Made by a program: the position numbers and the translations under genes
Part shown: positions 1 through 13,535 of the stretch, in pieces
Position numbering within the stretch: the stretch's first letter is position 1
How the letters are laid out: each line of letters begins with the position of its first letter
Notes under the pieces: generated by a model
Told to the model about the DNA's origin: nothing
Databases searched by the model: none
The model's input: only the letters and a program-made list of their open reading frames with translations
Assembly (NCBI GenBank): GCA_027382625.1
Contig: JAJKFJ010022676.1
Span: forward strand, 1-64,000
DNA length: 64,000 nucleotides
Direction of reading: 5' to 3'
Source of the DNA: Tetmemena sp. SeJ-2015
Taxonomy: Eukaryota; Ciliophora; Spirotrichea; Sporadotrichida; Oxytrichidae

Positions 1-493
1 CATTTTAGATTTATTCTTTTTAATTTATGATAAAAATTTTATAATATATTTTTGAATAATAAAAAAAATTTTTATAGTTTTATTTTAAAAATTTTGATTA
101 AAAATTATCATATTTATTAAAACCCAATTTTTTTCCCTATTTTTATTAAAATTTCACCCCCATTTTTTTAAAAAAATTTTCCAATATGTTTTTGCCTTTA
201 AAAATTAATTTTTTTAAACCCCCCAACACCCAACACTTATTTGATTTTACTTCTATTTTTTAATTTTTTGCTAAAGCTGTTTACCATTTTAATTAACTTA
301 TTTTATCCTCACTATTACCACATTATACATTTCTCTTTAATAATTCTTCGACTTTAGTAACTTGTAAATACGCTTTATTAACTTAGCAAATATAATCTCT
401 GATGGTTACTTTTTCGGATTCTTACAGAAATAATAAATAGATAAAATCAAAAATAGTATATTTTAATAAATTCACTAAAACAGCAGAAGCAAA
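1..493. other. AT-rich non-coding left end
   Basis: Very AT-rich with long A and T runs and a few C runs. No reading frame survives here even with TAA and TAG read as Gln. Probably intergenic germline DNA upstream of the RING gene; nothing recognisable. Confidence 0.6.
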
Positions 494-2328
494 ATGCATT
501 CTAATCACCAATCTTAAGGCTACCCAATTTACAATAACAACTCAAATAATCGATAAGGGGCTCAGAGTATTCAAATAATTTTTATTACAAATTATATATA
601 ATAGCTCATAACCCATATCCTTAATAGTACCAATAGTAAGCAGCAGTTAATCATAGAGATGCCTTTGCTAGAGCTGCAGATTACTCTTCAGCCCAGATGG
701 AGCAATCTTAAAGGAAGGTCATCAATTTCAATATCACTTATCTGAAAATTGATTTATACTATTCTTTAGCTACTTAGAATAAAGTCTTAATCAGATAAAT
801 TATTCTACCTGCCTTTTTCCACTTTTTTATTTATTTTTATTTATGATAATGGATCCAATTAAAATGGTCTGAAGTAGCAGCAATTTTATAATTAAGAACG
901 GGCAGATGCCTAACTTTCTAAACTAGGAGGAGGCTACGATTCCTCTCCCTACAATCTTGACTTAGCAGCCGCAAGACATAACTCTTATTCTGGCACTGAT
1001 AATTTACTTTCATTTTTTTATAATTCAAGAAGCATACTGAGGCCAAACGAAAAAAGGGATTCAAATTCATATGGCTCAGGGAGAGGCGATGACGGATAAG
1101 GTAACTTTCAGAACGCTGTTGCAAGTGTAGCTCCCAGATCCTACAAGTCTTCAGATGTTGTAAAAGCCTCAGGGGCCGGCATCATTCAACCAGGCTAAAG
1201 TCCTTATCAATCTAGTCACAAAGCATCTTTTAAAAAATTCATTATGATTTGGATAATCAGTTCTCATAAATTCTATCTTTGCTTGATAATACAAGCTTGA
1301 CTCCGCAATCATACCAGGGGGCTCAATACGCGAAAAGGTTGGAGGAAGAATTAGAAGAGGTCAGAAAACAGCTCAGGTAAAAGAATAAGGTCATTGAAGA
1401 CCAAGAGAGAATGATTGACCACTACAGAAATGAGACTGCTCAACTCAGAAAGGAAAATCAGATTCTCAAATCCAGACTTGAAGGTAACAGGACTTTAAAT
1501 TTGCTATTTGATGAAGTAGGTGGTGGAGATAGAGCACAGGAAACTAAGAGTAGATCGAATACTCAGCACAGATAGAAGTCAGGCCGACCAGGTATGAGAA
1601 ATCCGCAAGTCGAAGAGATCAAAACTTATGAAATTGAATAGTAAAAATAGGCAAAGCAGTAGAGGGCCTAAGTTTATAAGCAGAGAATGTTAGAGGAGAA
1701 GAGGAAGGAGCATCAAATGAGAGCTCAAAGAGATGAGTAAAAAGAGTTGGAGGAATTGAAAAATTTGCAATTGGCATTGGATTTGTAAGATGAGGAATTA
1801 GAAATGGAGCAAATTATCGAGGATATTCCACTTGAGCATCATAGCAGAAGCAATGGAAATTATCAAGCACCGAGAGGTGTAACAATGGCCAGGCAAAATC
1901 CTTAGCAGCAATAATAGCAAAGAAGATCACAGCCTTCGAGGGAAGACCAAGTAAGTGAGGAGGATTTAATGAGGATAGCTATTGAAGAATCAAAACAGAC
2001 AACTCCAAACACAGAGAACTATTTAACTGTTATAGTAATTTAATAGAATATGACTTATGAGTAATTGCTTGAGCTTGGAGATAAGCTAGGAAAAGTGTCC
2101 AAAGGCCTTTCCAAGGGGTAGATTCAAAGGATTCCCGTAAAATTGTGGAAAGATCAAAGAAGCACTCAGTCCAAGACTTGTTCCATTTGCTTTGATGATT
2201 TTCAAAGAGAAAATAGAGTAAAGATTTTGCCAGGATGCTCTCATGAATATCACGACACTTGTATTGAAAAATGGTTAGAAGGAGAGAAAAGATGCCCTAT
2301 GTGCAATAAGGATGTAGTAATTAGATGA
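494..2328 (+). CDS. RING-H2 E3 ubiquitin ligase with UIM
   Basis: Likely E3 ubiquitin ligase. Removing three IESs (580-602, 728-860, 1231-1280) gives about 540 residues. The N-terminal third is rich in Asn, Gln and Ser. Next comes a long charged coiled coil (about 1330-1800 nt). A ubiquitin-interacting motif follows, with core EEDLMRIAIEESK at about 1954-1992. The C-terminal RING-H2 finger has its first Cys near residue 496 and spacing C-x2-C-x15-C-x-H-x2-H-x2-C-x10-C-x2-C, the C3H2C3 order. Many in-frame TAA/TAG codons are read as Gln, and the stop is TGA. The start is the first ATG in frame. RING-H2 domains recruit E2 enzymes; the UIM suggests the protein also binds ubiquitin. Substrate unknown. 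A short in-frame AT-rich stretch near 1004-1030 may be one more IES. Confidence 0.85.
580..602 (+). other. IES, pointer ATAAT
   Basis: ATAAT occurs at 575-579 and 598-602. Deleting 23 bp joins the Asn-rich N-terminus to the following Gln/Ala-rich frame in phase. Confidence 0.7.
728..860 (+). other. IES, pointer CAATT
   Basis: CAATT at 723-727 and 856-860. The 133 bp between are T-rich, contain TGA in the incoming frame, and their removal restores a Gln-rich frame. Confidence 0.8.
1231..1280 (+). other. IES, pointer ATCTTT
   Basis: ATCTTT at 1225-1230 and 1275-1280. Removal of 50 bp restores the frame into the coiled coil. Confidence 0.8.
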
Positions 2329-2410
2329 AAGCAGTTATCTTTATAAGCCTAATATTTTTTTACTTTAAAAAAGCTATTAACACTTAATTTATTAAAATAA
2401 CATTCATTTT

Positions 2411-4647
2411 TCAAGCTGAACTAGTTATAAAGCAGGATTATTCATCAGAGAGGAGCTCCTTTAGAATATTTTTACAAATTTCTTCTGCTGTGAGTTCAGA
2501 CCTATTATGGGATATAGTTGCAAATACGCAGTACTGCTCTTAGCAATAAATTATGTAGGTATCGAGCTAGCATACTTTCTTTATCACAAAGTCATATTTA
2601 TTGCTACTCACATTCAAAATAAATCTTACTTATAAGGGAAGTTTTAACAAAAAATCACAAGATATCTATCATAGAGTCTCTCATACTCTTACAAGCTTTT
2701 CCTTTGAGCAGAGGAATATAACTTGGGCTCAATAAGTGGAAAATTGTAGCTCGTGTATTAATCTAGCAAGTGCTGGCTCACCAGACAGTGCTGAACTTCT
2801 TGCATGTCTATCTATATATACCCAAATATTTTCAACTCATCATAAATAATTAATCTTCTCAAACATTTGTAGTTCACTTTCCTCCACCACCTCGAGGATC
2901 CTTTTCTGGCTTATCGCGTACAGAATGGTGCTAGCAATTGTTTAGCACTCTTTGCGAGTTTCGACAGAGTTGGTTTCAGTTATAAAAGCCAATTTCAGGG
3001 TTGAAGCCATTTCACATTGGATGTAAAGATTCAACCTGTAATCCTCACTCATGCCTGGCAAACAGATTGGCACGAAAAGGGAACCTTGCTCAGTTATCAA
3101 GTCAAAATTTGAATTTATGAAGTTTAGAATCAAGTTAATAAACTTAGCTAAATGCATAATAGAGTATAACTGGAATTGAAAATAGTCTATCTAAAATGTA
3201 AATACTCTTGAAAGTGTAATTATTTATCGCTAGCCATGATAGAGATTCTAGGATCGCTCTTTATAGTGTGTACAACAGTTCTCTCAGCCAATAAGAGTCC
3301 ATAGTAGAAAGAGTTATGCACGCCTTAGGGTTTCACCTTATTTATTACTGTTGTGATGGCTCTTCTGACCTTAGGATGAACACGAAGTGGCAGATACTAG
3401 TTTAAGAAAGTTGCAGGGTCAGAGGACATATTTTTCACAAAGCAGTTGATTTGCCTTCTATAGTCAAACACATCAGTTATGACGTCGTAGCTTGGATTTA
3501 TCTTTAAGGTCTTTACTATGTTCTTCGTAGTTAAAGAAATCAATTGAGCTTATAAAAAAGTTTAATAAGCTAAAATAAGCATGAAGCATCTCGAGTTATC
3601 TCTTCAAAAATGTTTGGGATTCATTTTTCGTTTTAGAGAGTGCAATATAGAGTAAGCAATCACTTTTCTGCAAGAATGCGACTTGGAAAGGAAACTTTGT
3701 CATTGATGACATTCCTAGAATTTTAGTCTTTAGCTGCTCATCAGGACTTATTTACTGTTGCTCTTACTATTTAAACCACTCTTCCTCTTTTACTTATTAT
3801 CTTCTTGCTGCTTCCTCTGGATTTTTCTATTCCAGTAAATTAGATAAACTTAAATTGTAATCAGACATTATACCAAATTTATGAGTAATCTCTGTTCCAA
3901 TAAGCTAATCAGTTCTTGCTTTTCCCTCTCCTCCTCTTTAATTCTTTTGAGAGCTTAACTTATCCTGCCTCCTAGCTTGGTATTTATAACTTTAGTGCTG
4001 AGACGATTCGCTTCTTCATTTTTCATTCTCTCTTCTATCTCCATCAGCTCAAGCTTATTAGGCTCAGGCTTTAATTCGAAAGTGCACACTTTTGAAAGCA
4101 TAGCATAGAGTGTGGCTATAATCGGAGAGAGCTGATAGATGTCGCCAAAACTATATGAATAGAAGAAGATTAAGATGAAAAAGGTTAATAAATTTCACTT
4201 ACCTTGAATAAACTGGCTTTCCTGCGTTTGTTAAAATTAGAAAGACCTTTTCCCTTTTGAAGAAATTGGCAATCTCCTCTTCCTCATCATCATTTTGAAT
4301 CAAGTTCTCGAAGCTTGAGTTCATTAGCAATTCAGAAGCCTTTCGATTACTTATGAATAATTAATTAAAATGCTCTATAGAATAAACAATAATACTCTGA
4401 CTTGGCTAAGTTTTTGAGATGTCATCGAATTGCAATTGATTATCTTCTTAGTCTTCTGTTATATTTTTGTCTTTCAATTCATCTTCTTAAATTACTGGAG
4501 CTGCGATCTCAGTCTCACCATCCTGATTTTTAAGAGGAGTTGTCTGGTCAAAATTTTAAATGACAAGTTAGATAAAAAATCATCAATAGCTTGATTGTTA
4601 TTGCTATCTTGTATAGTTTCTAAATGATTTGATTCTTCTTCTTGCAT
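2411..4647 (-). CDS. MON1: MON1-like vacuolar fusion protein
   Basis: Subunit of the Mon1-Ccz1 complex, the Rab7 exchange factor acting on late endosomes and vacuoles (family knowledge). The N-terminal longin region carries the family signature LTNAGKPVYS (about 4205-4240). A GT-AG intron of 52 bp (4151-4202) follows directly, and the next exon continues FGDIYQLSPIIATLY. The middle holds a charged helical insert. The C-terminal half has LFVPICLPGMSEDYRLNLYI (about 3020-3085), matching the family's P-x-CLP motif, and further conserved helices down to the stop TGA at 2411-2413. Start is the first ATG, 4645-4647. At least one IES (pointer ATTTT, about 30 bp, near 4545-4570) is needed to link the acidic N-terminus to the next frame, and another near 2620. 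Confidence 0.8.
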
Positions 4648-4987
4648 TTTTAATTTAGAGATATCTTAGAGCAAATTATAATTTAAATTAATAGAAATGG
4701 ATAAGAAGGTTAAGTATTTTTTGAGAGAAATATCTTTTTATTCTTTTAATTTTATATTGAAACTCCTAAGGGGATAATACTTTTATAAAAGAGATGTATT
4801 TATATCCAAAGAATATAATAATTCTGATTATACTAACTTTCCCCTTTACATTGCAGTAATTTCATTGCTCTTAAGTTTTGAAGATATTCTCCTATTTGAT
4901 TCTGCTACCTGGACTGACAACCAAAAGCTTCTTTGATTTGACATACTTCTTCAAGTTTTCGTGTCTAAAAAATGCACACATCTAAAT
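4648..4987. other. Intergenic, upstream of MON1
   Basis: AT-rich, about 340 bp between the 3' end of the next minus-strand gene and the MON1 start. No frame supported; presumably holds the MON1 promoter. Confidence 0.5.
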
Positions 4988-6950
4988 TCATCCTTTAAAT
5001 TTTTTTTTGTTTTCCTTTTGGCACTCCGCCAATTCTGAATTGATGTCCTGGGCCATTTACTAGGACTAACTTCTAGTGGAGTTTTTAAGTTGGTCACACT
5101 CTTTAATTATCTGACAAGTTAAGTTGGTGCGGCCATTTATTTCTTTCTCCGCCCGAGAAGAGTAAACTAAGTTTGTACTCTGGACTGTATTCTGAGAGGT
5201 TTAAGGAGCGCATCTAACTAAATAGCTATCTGTACTGCTTGCTCATTCTGTTGCTGAGGTCTCCTCTTTCCTCCTCCCTCCGAAACTGACTTGGAGTTCC
5301 TGCTATGGAAACAAGTGGGAGTTTTCTCCTTCAAAGAGTGGGTCACCGATATAAAGGAGGAGCAGGTGATCTCAGTTGAGTTGAATTCAAATAACCCTCT
5401 CTGGATTAAATTGAGATCAGATTTCTTGGGGTTTCCTCGCTCAGTTATAGCTAAAGTTTTCATTCCTCCTTGGAATTGCTGATACTTTGTGCAGGTCTGT
5501 TTATTTACTGTCCATATTACCTTTTTGAATCTAAAAATTAGTTTAAATAAATAACTGATAAAAGAACTAATAAAACGAAAAGCGAAATAAGTAATTGCCG
5601 ATGAATGTTATGAGATTTAATTAACTTACTTCTATTGCCCAGTCGATTTTCAGGCCTCTCTAGATTATCATTAAGTAAGAGTAGTTTCGGTCGGCTACTG
5701 TGATTATTTGTAACAGCTGAAGTTCCAGGCTTCTGTAACACTAAATTAAAGCTACTCGTGCTAAAAACTAGACCCTCACTTTCATTTTTCTAGTTCTAGG
5801 ATCTGAGATTAAATAAAAATGATGATTAAATATATCAATTTTCTTGGGTCTTTATTCTGTCCAAGAAATCACAAAAATATGCTATTTTAACTAAAAGCAA
5901 ATAGAAATGGTTGTTACTAAAATTAGTCTGAGATTAAACTTCGGATAAAATCCTCTGCGTTTTTGAATTATTTCTCTCTTGTCTCTCGCTCTTATATTGA
6001 TTCTGATCAGGTTCTTAAATTATTTAAGAGTATATAAATGTCGTAAAAAAAAATACCTCTCACTTATTTAAGAGTTGACATTTTGCTGAGATCGGTTTGA
6101 GAAAATTTACTATTGTTGTTCATCATGATCTTTGATTTCGGAATTTTTAAGATTAGTTTTACTATTCTAGGAAGTAGCCTGTTGCTTTTCTTTGAGACAC
6201 GACTCAATATAGTTTTGTACCTCCTGCGGGATCTTATAGCTCTTGACTTCTTTCTTTTATCGCTCCCGTTCTATGAATTCATTGAGTGGCAATTTAAAAT
6301 GCTGATAGGTTTACCACTTCCAACTCTGAGTCAATGGCATGCTCTCCACTCGCTTATTCCCGTTTCCTCTGTTAGGGGAACTAGATGGGGAATTATCCTC
6401 ACTCCCTGAGGATATCTCCTAAGAGTGCTGCTTCTGTAGATTCTTGGTATAAAAAATATGACCTCTACTATATTAAAGAACTCATATTGTAGTATAGGGG
6501 CTGAAACTCCCAAATTTAGCAATAGACCTCTTCTTAAGTTCCAGCTCTTGCAGATACTTATCCTGTAGCTTTTAAAGTCTGTTTTTGTTACCAATTAGCA
6601 GGTGGCCAGATAAACTCTTAACCAGGAGTTTAGTGACTGCGTCGGTCTCTCTTCTCCTCAGTCTGAAAAAGTCCCTCTTCAGATCCTTATCATACTCAGT
6701 GTCTTTCTATCTCTCAGTGAGGGAGGGATAGGTGGAGCTTTTTTAATTGGAATTTGCAGCTGCTGAGGTATTTGCTTCGTCGGAGGCTTCTCTTACCGTG
6801 TCTTGAGCTGAGAAATAATTTGGAGGCTGATTGTTGTAATCAGTATGAAAAATGGTGTCAGTCAAATCAGTCTGCTCAAAGTTTAAATAAACTATTGACT
6901 AAGATCATTTATGGAATAAATTCTCCAACTTTATCTAATTGATAAATCTG
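4988..6950 (-). CDS. Unknown Gln/Ser-rich protein
   Basis: Not recognised. Coding is inferred from long minus-strand stretches open only when TAA/TAG mean Gln: about 6480-6880 (mixed low-complexity, then a basic helical part with LRRRETDAVTKLLVK), about 6050-6460 (Ser/Asn/Gln-rich), about 5630-5760, and about 4990-5230, which ends ELAECQKENKKKFKG then TGA at 4988-4990. The frames switch between these blocks, so several IESs are expected. A GT-AG intron is likely at about 5530-5632. The start was not resolved, and the right boundary is approximate. The block at about 5220-5463 is open on both strands; I place it on the minus strand because it continues neighbouring composition. Confidence 0.5.
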
Positions 6951-7610
6951 AATTTAATATTTCTCTTCACTTTGAAATAATTATGCAAGATTAAATGACT
7001 ATTTAAGTTGTTTTATAGAGGGACATCTAGACTTATTCCGCTTTAGAAGTTTTGTCGATTATAGCTCTATTACGAATTGTTCAATTTAACAACAGAGTTT
7101 CTAGAAAAGAAGTGACTCGGGCTTAAGTGTAAGGAATTTTTAAAGACTCCATCATTTTTAGAAACTTTAACGCTCTTTTTAGGTATTATTGAAGCCACTT
7201 GAAATATGGAATATTAACAAATGTTTTTAAAATATTTTTAAAAATATTAGCTTTTTAATTCATAATGAATTCATATAAAATAGGTTTATAATTTCCTTTG
7301 ATTTATATATTAAGTTATGCAATACTTCTTTTCAGTGTTTTGACTTTAGATTTCTTGCATTTTTATAGTAAATTATTTAATTAACAACTTGTGCATTTCT
7401 CTTATCAATAAATTAAGTTAAATTCTCTTGCTATAAGAATAATTTTCATTTTAATTAATTCTTTTCTGTAAATGTGAGTAGACATTAAGTTTAAATATAA
7501 GCATCAACGCTAATATTCTATTTAAAAAGAGTTATTAAAGTAAATTAATCTAAGTGTGAATTAAAATGTGAAATGTCAGTTAAATATAAATTTAATAAAT
7601 TAATCTGCAA
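6951..7610. other. AT-rich divergent intergenic region
   Basis: Between two divergently oriented genes. Very AT-rich, no supported frame, no clear repeat. Likely contains both promoters and the unresolved 5' end of the minus-strand gene. Confidence 0.5.
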
Positions 7611-8654
7611 ATGCAATAAGTCCATCCTCCAACTTCATAAAGGGGAGGAGATCTCGCCAATTTTAACACCAAATACTATCGCGCAATCACCCCAATTCAG
7701 AATAATTAAAACACCAGCCACACCACTCTCATGAATCAAACTCTCGAAAATTGCAGGAGACTCATTCCCTCTGGACTCTCTACAGACTCTGCCAGAGACA
7801 CACTTGATAATGATTCTTTGAGGCTATCACCAAGCATAGCAGTGCAGGAGAGTGCAGCATCTATTAAAAATATAGCGTCAATTGATAATTTACTTATCTA
7901 TGTCTGGGTAGAGACATTTCCAGTCAAAGTCCTCTTTGAAAGATCAAAGTCAGTGCGCGATAAATTATCTCGAGGGACCAATCCACTTTACCAACAACAT
8001 GCGAAATAAGTAGAGATTTCCGTTTTAATTTCAATAAAAGTGATTTTAAAGAGCAGCTCGCAAGAATCTTAGAACCAGATGAGGTATATTACTTCTGAAT
8101 ACATCAAAACAGATGAAGAGCAGCTGTTCTACCCTGCTTTGCTCATCCCACCTGAGGATGCTCCAGACTATCAGCGATACTCAAACTCCACTCACTCTAG
8201 CAACATGAGTGACATAGAAAGGAGAGAGCCTCCCTAGCCTCAAACCATTCCCACTTTGCAAGATGAACAGCTCTCTCGTTCTCTAATCACTGCTACCTAA
8301 TGCTCGAAGCAAAGTGCATCGCTTAGGAAACTCCACTCTCAGAACCAAGTCAACAAAGAGAACAAGGTACAGGAGGAATGGGAATAATCTCACAATCATG
8401 TAGATGAAGAGGAGGAACTCATATATGAATAACAAGAAATGTTCAACAACTACAAGCAGTCCAGCTATCAGTTGAAAAGTAATAATGGCTACTCGTCAAA
8501 TGGAGTAGGTGGTTCTAAATTTCCATAGAGGAACATTTTCGGCTTTCTAGGGATGAGCGAGGTGGATGAAAATGTAAATGAGGAGAGTATCATATCCTCC
8601 AATCAAATCGCAGAATCCTTGAAACTTACTCACCATTACGATTTTTCACCTTCA

Positions 8655-8720
<66 letters not shown>

Positions 8721-11700
8721 TCTATAGTTATGTTTTATCTTCGAACAAAGGATCTAACGTCATGGGTAGCGTATAAAGAGAATCAGTCCTAATTCTGAAT
8801 AAGAAGAAGACTCAAAGGGATTCTGTTTTGCAGGAGATAAAGAATAAGACACATGAATAGTATGATAAGGAAGGCCATTCTAGTTAACTCGTAAAGCTAG
8901 AGAATAATAAAAGCAGTAGAAACCTAGAAGAAATCCAGACATAAACAGCCAAAGTGAGATCACAGGGTGCTAGTTATATGAAGTAGGAATAATTCTAAGA
9001 GCTTGGCTGTTTAAAGAATAACTAAAAAAGAGTTCATAAGCTCGATACTGATAAAGAGAGTAGTTCTAATTTAGTTGAAGAGCAGCAGACGATAGACACT
9101 TTTGGACTTTCTACTTAGGATAATTTAATGAGCGGTTTTCCCTCTACATGCTAGTCAGTTAAGTCTGATGGAACTAAAAAGACCTTTCAGTTCACCAATA
9201 AATAGCAAGAGCAATCCTAAACTCGCTAACAGGCACTTGAGAATTCACCTTTAAATGATTCTCCTTAAGTCAAAGTCCAAATATGTAGGAACTACAGAGC
9301 AACTCAGCTATAAAACTTTACAAAGACGGCGAAGAATCAGAACCTCAACAAGACTTGTCAATCCTCAAAGCTCAATAAATCCTCCTCACGGGCAAGTAAG
9401 TCCAGGGACAAGACTTCTAAGTTGGAATACTCTTAATGTAATGTGATGAGTTATATGCATTCTTACTAATCTTAAGAGGACGAGAGGAGATAGATAGAGC
9501 ACAATTTCTTCAAGACTTATTCAAAGGTTTAGATACCAACCGAGGAACCTCCAAAATTTTAAGAGCGCATGGAGTTCGACATATACAAGCGCACTTCAAA
9601 GCAAGAAAGACTTAACTTGGCTGTAAAGAAGAGTGCCAAAAAGAAAAAGTAGAAACGGCACATTAACCATGAATTACTCTACGACAGATAAATACATTCA
9701 TTAATATTTTCTATTTTGAGAGATTAGTAGAGGATGGAAAGAGAAGAGAGCAATTTAAGTAACTAAGAGAGTAGTAAAAGGAAAATCATATCAAGCTTTA
9801 AGGAATTATAATAGTATTTTTTGTTTTAAAGCAGATGAGTAACTTAGTATGCTAGCAAGTGATTGGACATGCACGACCTCTGACTTAAAACTAGGCGGAT
9901 GAGCTTTATTAGCGACTAGTTAGTTAAGAAAAATCAAGATAAGATAAAATACATTTTTGCCAGAGAAGAAAAAATTACTTGCAAAATATTTAAATAAAAA
10001 TAAGTTGCATGAAGAGGTTTCTTTATGTTTGGGAATAATTATATCTTAAGAAAATTATATCCTAATTAAGCTCTAAATATAGGAGTGCTGTAAGTTTTTG
10101 AAGTTGAGATAATTATTATGTAACTTTTAGAACTTGCATTAAATTTATCTGTAATTCTTTTCCATGAATCTGATAGTAGAAGATGGCAAACGATATGAGA
10201 AATACCCACCACCCAAAGAATGAAACGACTGTAAATTCAGAGATGAGACGGAGGTAAACTGAGATAGTAAACAAGATGGCTGACGACACAAAGCGGAGGC
10301 AAAACGAGAAACAAATGATTGATTTCATCAAAGATATAGCTTCAAGCCTCAGAGATATCAACTTTTTATTTCCTTCTAAAGGATGTTTAATTTATTTAAT
10401 ATGGATCTCTCCAATCAGAAGAAGACTTCGATGAATCAATAGACAAAGTTTAATAAGATTACTACCACCGCTTCTAATACTAAAAATTCCCAAAGATAAG
10501 AGACTAAGAAGCATTTATAATTTTTAAGCTTTCGAAGACTGGAGCAACATCGCCCACTGCTTAATCAATTCTAGAGAAGAACAATCGAACAACCAGCTCA
10601 GACTTGAAAACTGAAAACACTTTCGATAAATTAAAACTTGAAACAGCAGGCTCTCAGCTCTATCTACCACAAACTTAAACAGAATTCGAATGCTGTTGAA
10701 CTCGGGAAAGGGAAAAAGAAAAAATCTTAATTTTAGCGTTTTAGAGATAGAAAATTTAAATCCATGATATCAGTTTTTAACGTCCTAAAAATAAAGGTAA
10801 AATTCTAAAAACTATAACTAATTGGGAAATTCACAGAAAATTAGAGGCACAGGTGTTGCAAGAATCCTCAATAACTTTATTTAATCCCAACAGCCATTCG
10901 GAGGAATACTTAGGCAGAGAGTCGCCAGACTATCTAGCACAGTAGTAAATTTTAACTTTCATGAAAGAACCATATCGCAAAAACAAAAACTCTTAGTACA
11001 ACTGCTGATTGTAATTCAAAGCCAAGAGGCAAGCAGAATAAGGGTGTCCTTCCTTTAAAAGCAAAAAATTGGAAATAAAATTTAAAAAACAGTCAAAAGA
11101 GTAAAAGAAACCCCTAAAATTTTCCCTTCTCTGAGAATTAATATCCCATTCAGAACTCTAAAATTACTATTCTCTTAATATCATCATCTTGTGTTTTATA
11201 ACCCTAAGGAACTTCTTATCCTCCAAAGAGTCAAATTTTCGATTTAATTAGAGTCCTTTTATAATAAATTGAAAAAGAAGAAAACTCAGCTTATTGAGAA
11301 CTCGGACGTGAATGATTCTGAGTTTTCTAATGATTTGACTGAAGGACCATGAGGAGTTGCTTTCCCGAGCAAAGCCTCTCACTTACTCAATCCGAGTCTG
11401 AAGTCAACCATAGTCAGCAAAGCTTCTCTCCTTACCTTTTCTTCTCCCCTAAACTTAAATTCTAGAGTGAATCAACTTTCAAAAAACCACCCCGAAGATA
11501 AAGGAACTATTCTACCACAAACAATCTTACCTCAGAAAGAGCCCAAGGTTTCTTATGGACTTAATCAAAACCTTGTCGGTGAATAAGTTTGGGACAAAGA
11601 CTACAAGCAGCGCACAACCCTATTTAACTCAGCAGCTTCAGTCCTGCTCAATCAGCTAATCTCAAGATTGTGAGTTGTCAGTGAGTGGAACTTTCCAATC

Positions 11701-12055
11701 TCGAGATGGGAGAACTTATCAAGGCTTTCTTAGTTCAAAGCCTGGGAGGTAGAGCAAGAGCAGCACAAGGAACTATGCACTAAGTAGAAGTGGAAGTCGC
11801 TCAACCAGCAGCAGGAGATCTAACTCTAGCAAGCTATCTCATTACTTTGGAAAGGTTCCTTCTTATAAATAAAGTGAAGTTTAAAGTTAAGTTGTATTAA
11901 GATGTAATTCTGTGTATTAACCTATGTCTACGAGATATTAGAATTCCAACAGCAATCTAATGAATCTATTGAGAAGCTAGACTTCTTAAACTTCTTAGAA
12001 TTCGCTTTCATAAAGTGGCTCTCAATAAAACCTCAAATCTCAAGAAGAAAAGTGA
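7611..12055 (+). CDS. Long Ser/Gln-rich unknown protein(s)
   Basis: Starts with ATG at 7611-7613. One frame stays open from there to about 8655 with TAA/TAG as Gln. It is then broken by an IES holding a TA microsatellite, and resumes at about 8750 for another 1 kb. A basic conserved-looking patch lies near 9540-9690 (FDIYKRTSKQERLNLA). Further blocks appear at 10160-10350, 10400-10660, 10850-10960, 11340-11560 and 11590-12055, with stop TGA at 12053-12055. The last block is very Ser/Arg-rich. Composition is mostly Ser, Gln, Asn and Lys, so I assign no function. Frame breaks around 9840-10160 could also mark the boundary between two genes; I cannot tell which. Confidence 0.55.
8658..8716. repeat. 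(TA)n microsatellite
   Basis: About 59 bp of pure AT/TA repeat in a stretch that interrupts the surrounding coding frame, hence probably within an IES. Confidence 0.9.
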
Positions 12056-13300
12056 ATATATGAAGTTAAAACTTGTCAATGCTTTATCTAGAATTAAACT
12101 TTTTTTTATCCTATCTTAAACTTTAAAAATTCTTTGCTTTTTATAATAGGTGTTCCTCAAAGGAGCATGAGGATCATCATCGAATCTTTTATGGCTCGAG
12201 AACCTAGCATTCTAAGTGGCAGCTGGCTGGCCTTAAGGACTGGCCCCATAGCTATTTTAGCCGCTGCTTGTTTGCCTCTTACCTCCACTGCCTGAGCTTT
12301 GTAAGTTGTTTTTGTTTTTCTCTGCGCTGATTTGCAGCTGTTCCTCCTCGTCTGCTGTTGGCTAGTAATAGACTTATAATCAAGCAAATATTAGGTAATT
12401 TAAAGTAATTTGCGAATCCTCTACGCTGTAGAAAGTTTCTGCGTCCACCCCCTCCCATAGAATTAGGGGACCCAGAGTCATCTCTGATCTGAATAGCAGG
12501 CTAATTTAGGCCTAGGTTGGGAAGTTAACTCTCTTATTGTTGTTGCATTGGTAGTGGCTGCTGTTATTATTGGAGTGATTGCTGCTTTTAATTTGGCTAT
12601 CTCTCTGGGGAGTTGCCCATCGCCATCTGTTACAAAGTTTTGTTATGCTAATAATAAATAACATTTCAGATAATGTTTATGCTTTCTTATACCTTGCTTC
12701 TTTGAGGGAGGGGGATTCTTGATACCTTCTTTGAGTTTCTAGATCAGTCTTATCACCTATAAAAAGAGGATTATGCAAAGTCAAAATGATATATGGATTG
12801 TTGTCTACAAAATATTCTACTCGGTGTTGAAGTGAGTTTAAGAAAGTGATTCATGAAAAGCGATCCTCGCATGTATTCTTCTCTTTCCTTTTGTTATTAA
12901 CTTACTTGAGGTCGTTTGAGCTTGGAGGGGTTAAAGTAGAAATCCTCAGAGATATAGAGGTGATTAGCAATCTCTTCCTCACTCACTGACTCCAGCATCC
13001 TGCGCTCTATGGGTATCTCATGGAAGTACTTCTCCTTGCTATTCGAATCCAAGAAGTAGATTATCACGATCTTAGGAGGAGTGAACTTAAGAAGCACTTG
13101 GTAAGGAGTCGAAGGCCGCAAACTCCCAGACATAGACATACTCGCCAAATCGATAAACTACAAACAGTATAATTACTAATCACTCATCAGAGGATAGATA
13201 CTAAGTGCACCATATATTGTAAGGACTTTGATAAAGTATTTTGAGAGGGGCTCATTTTATAAAACTGGAGGAGGTTACTTACTTTTGAGTTGGAAGTCAT
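12008..13300 (-). CDS. CEP19: CEP19-like protein
   Basis: Start ATG 13298-13300, then a six-codon exon and an intron (GTAAGT to TTTGTAG, about 13162-13282). The next exon carries LLKFTPPKIVIIYF, matching the CEP19 N-terminal FxPPxIxxIY core. CEP19 is a small centrosome/basal-body protein needed for ciliogenesis (family knowledge). A second intron (about 12655-12700, GTATAAG to TATTAG) follows a basic segment. The C-terminal half is a low-complexity Gln/Ser/Gly tail, much longer than in animals, and needs at least one IES (about 12365-12410). The last frame runs to TGA at 12008-12010. This overlaps the convergent gene's 3' end, so the true stop may lie near 12160. Confidence 0.6.
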
Positions 13301-13535
13301 TTAAATTTAAAGAGGAAAATTATTATCACTGAATTCAATAATCAAGATTCATTCTCAATAAGAATTTTATTCTAGCAATACTTGTTCGCTTGTGGATTTC
13401 ACCTAATTTAAAATCTTATGCTCTTTAAATCCATCTAAATCCCTCTATAATCTTGAAAATGACTACATGTTAAGAGTGAGTGATCACTTAAAAATCTCTT
13501 CTTACTTACTTAAAGCAAATTCCAAATCAATTACC

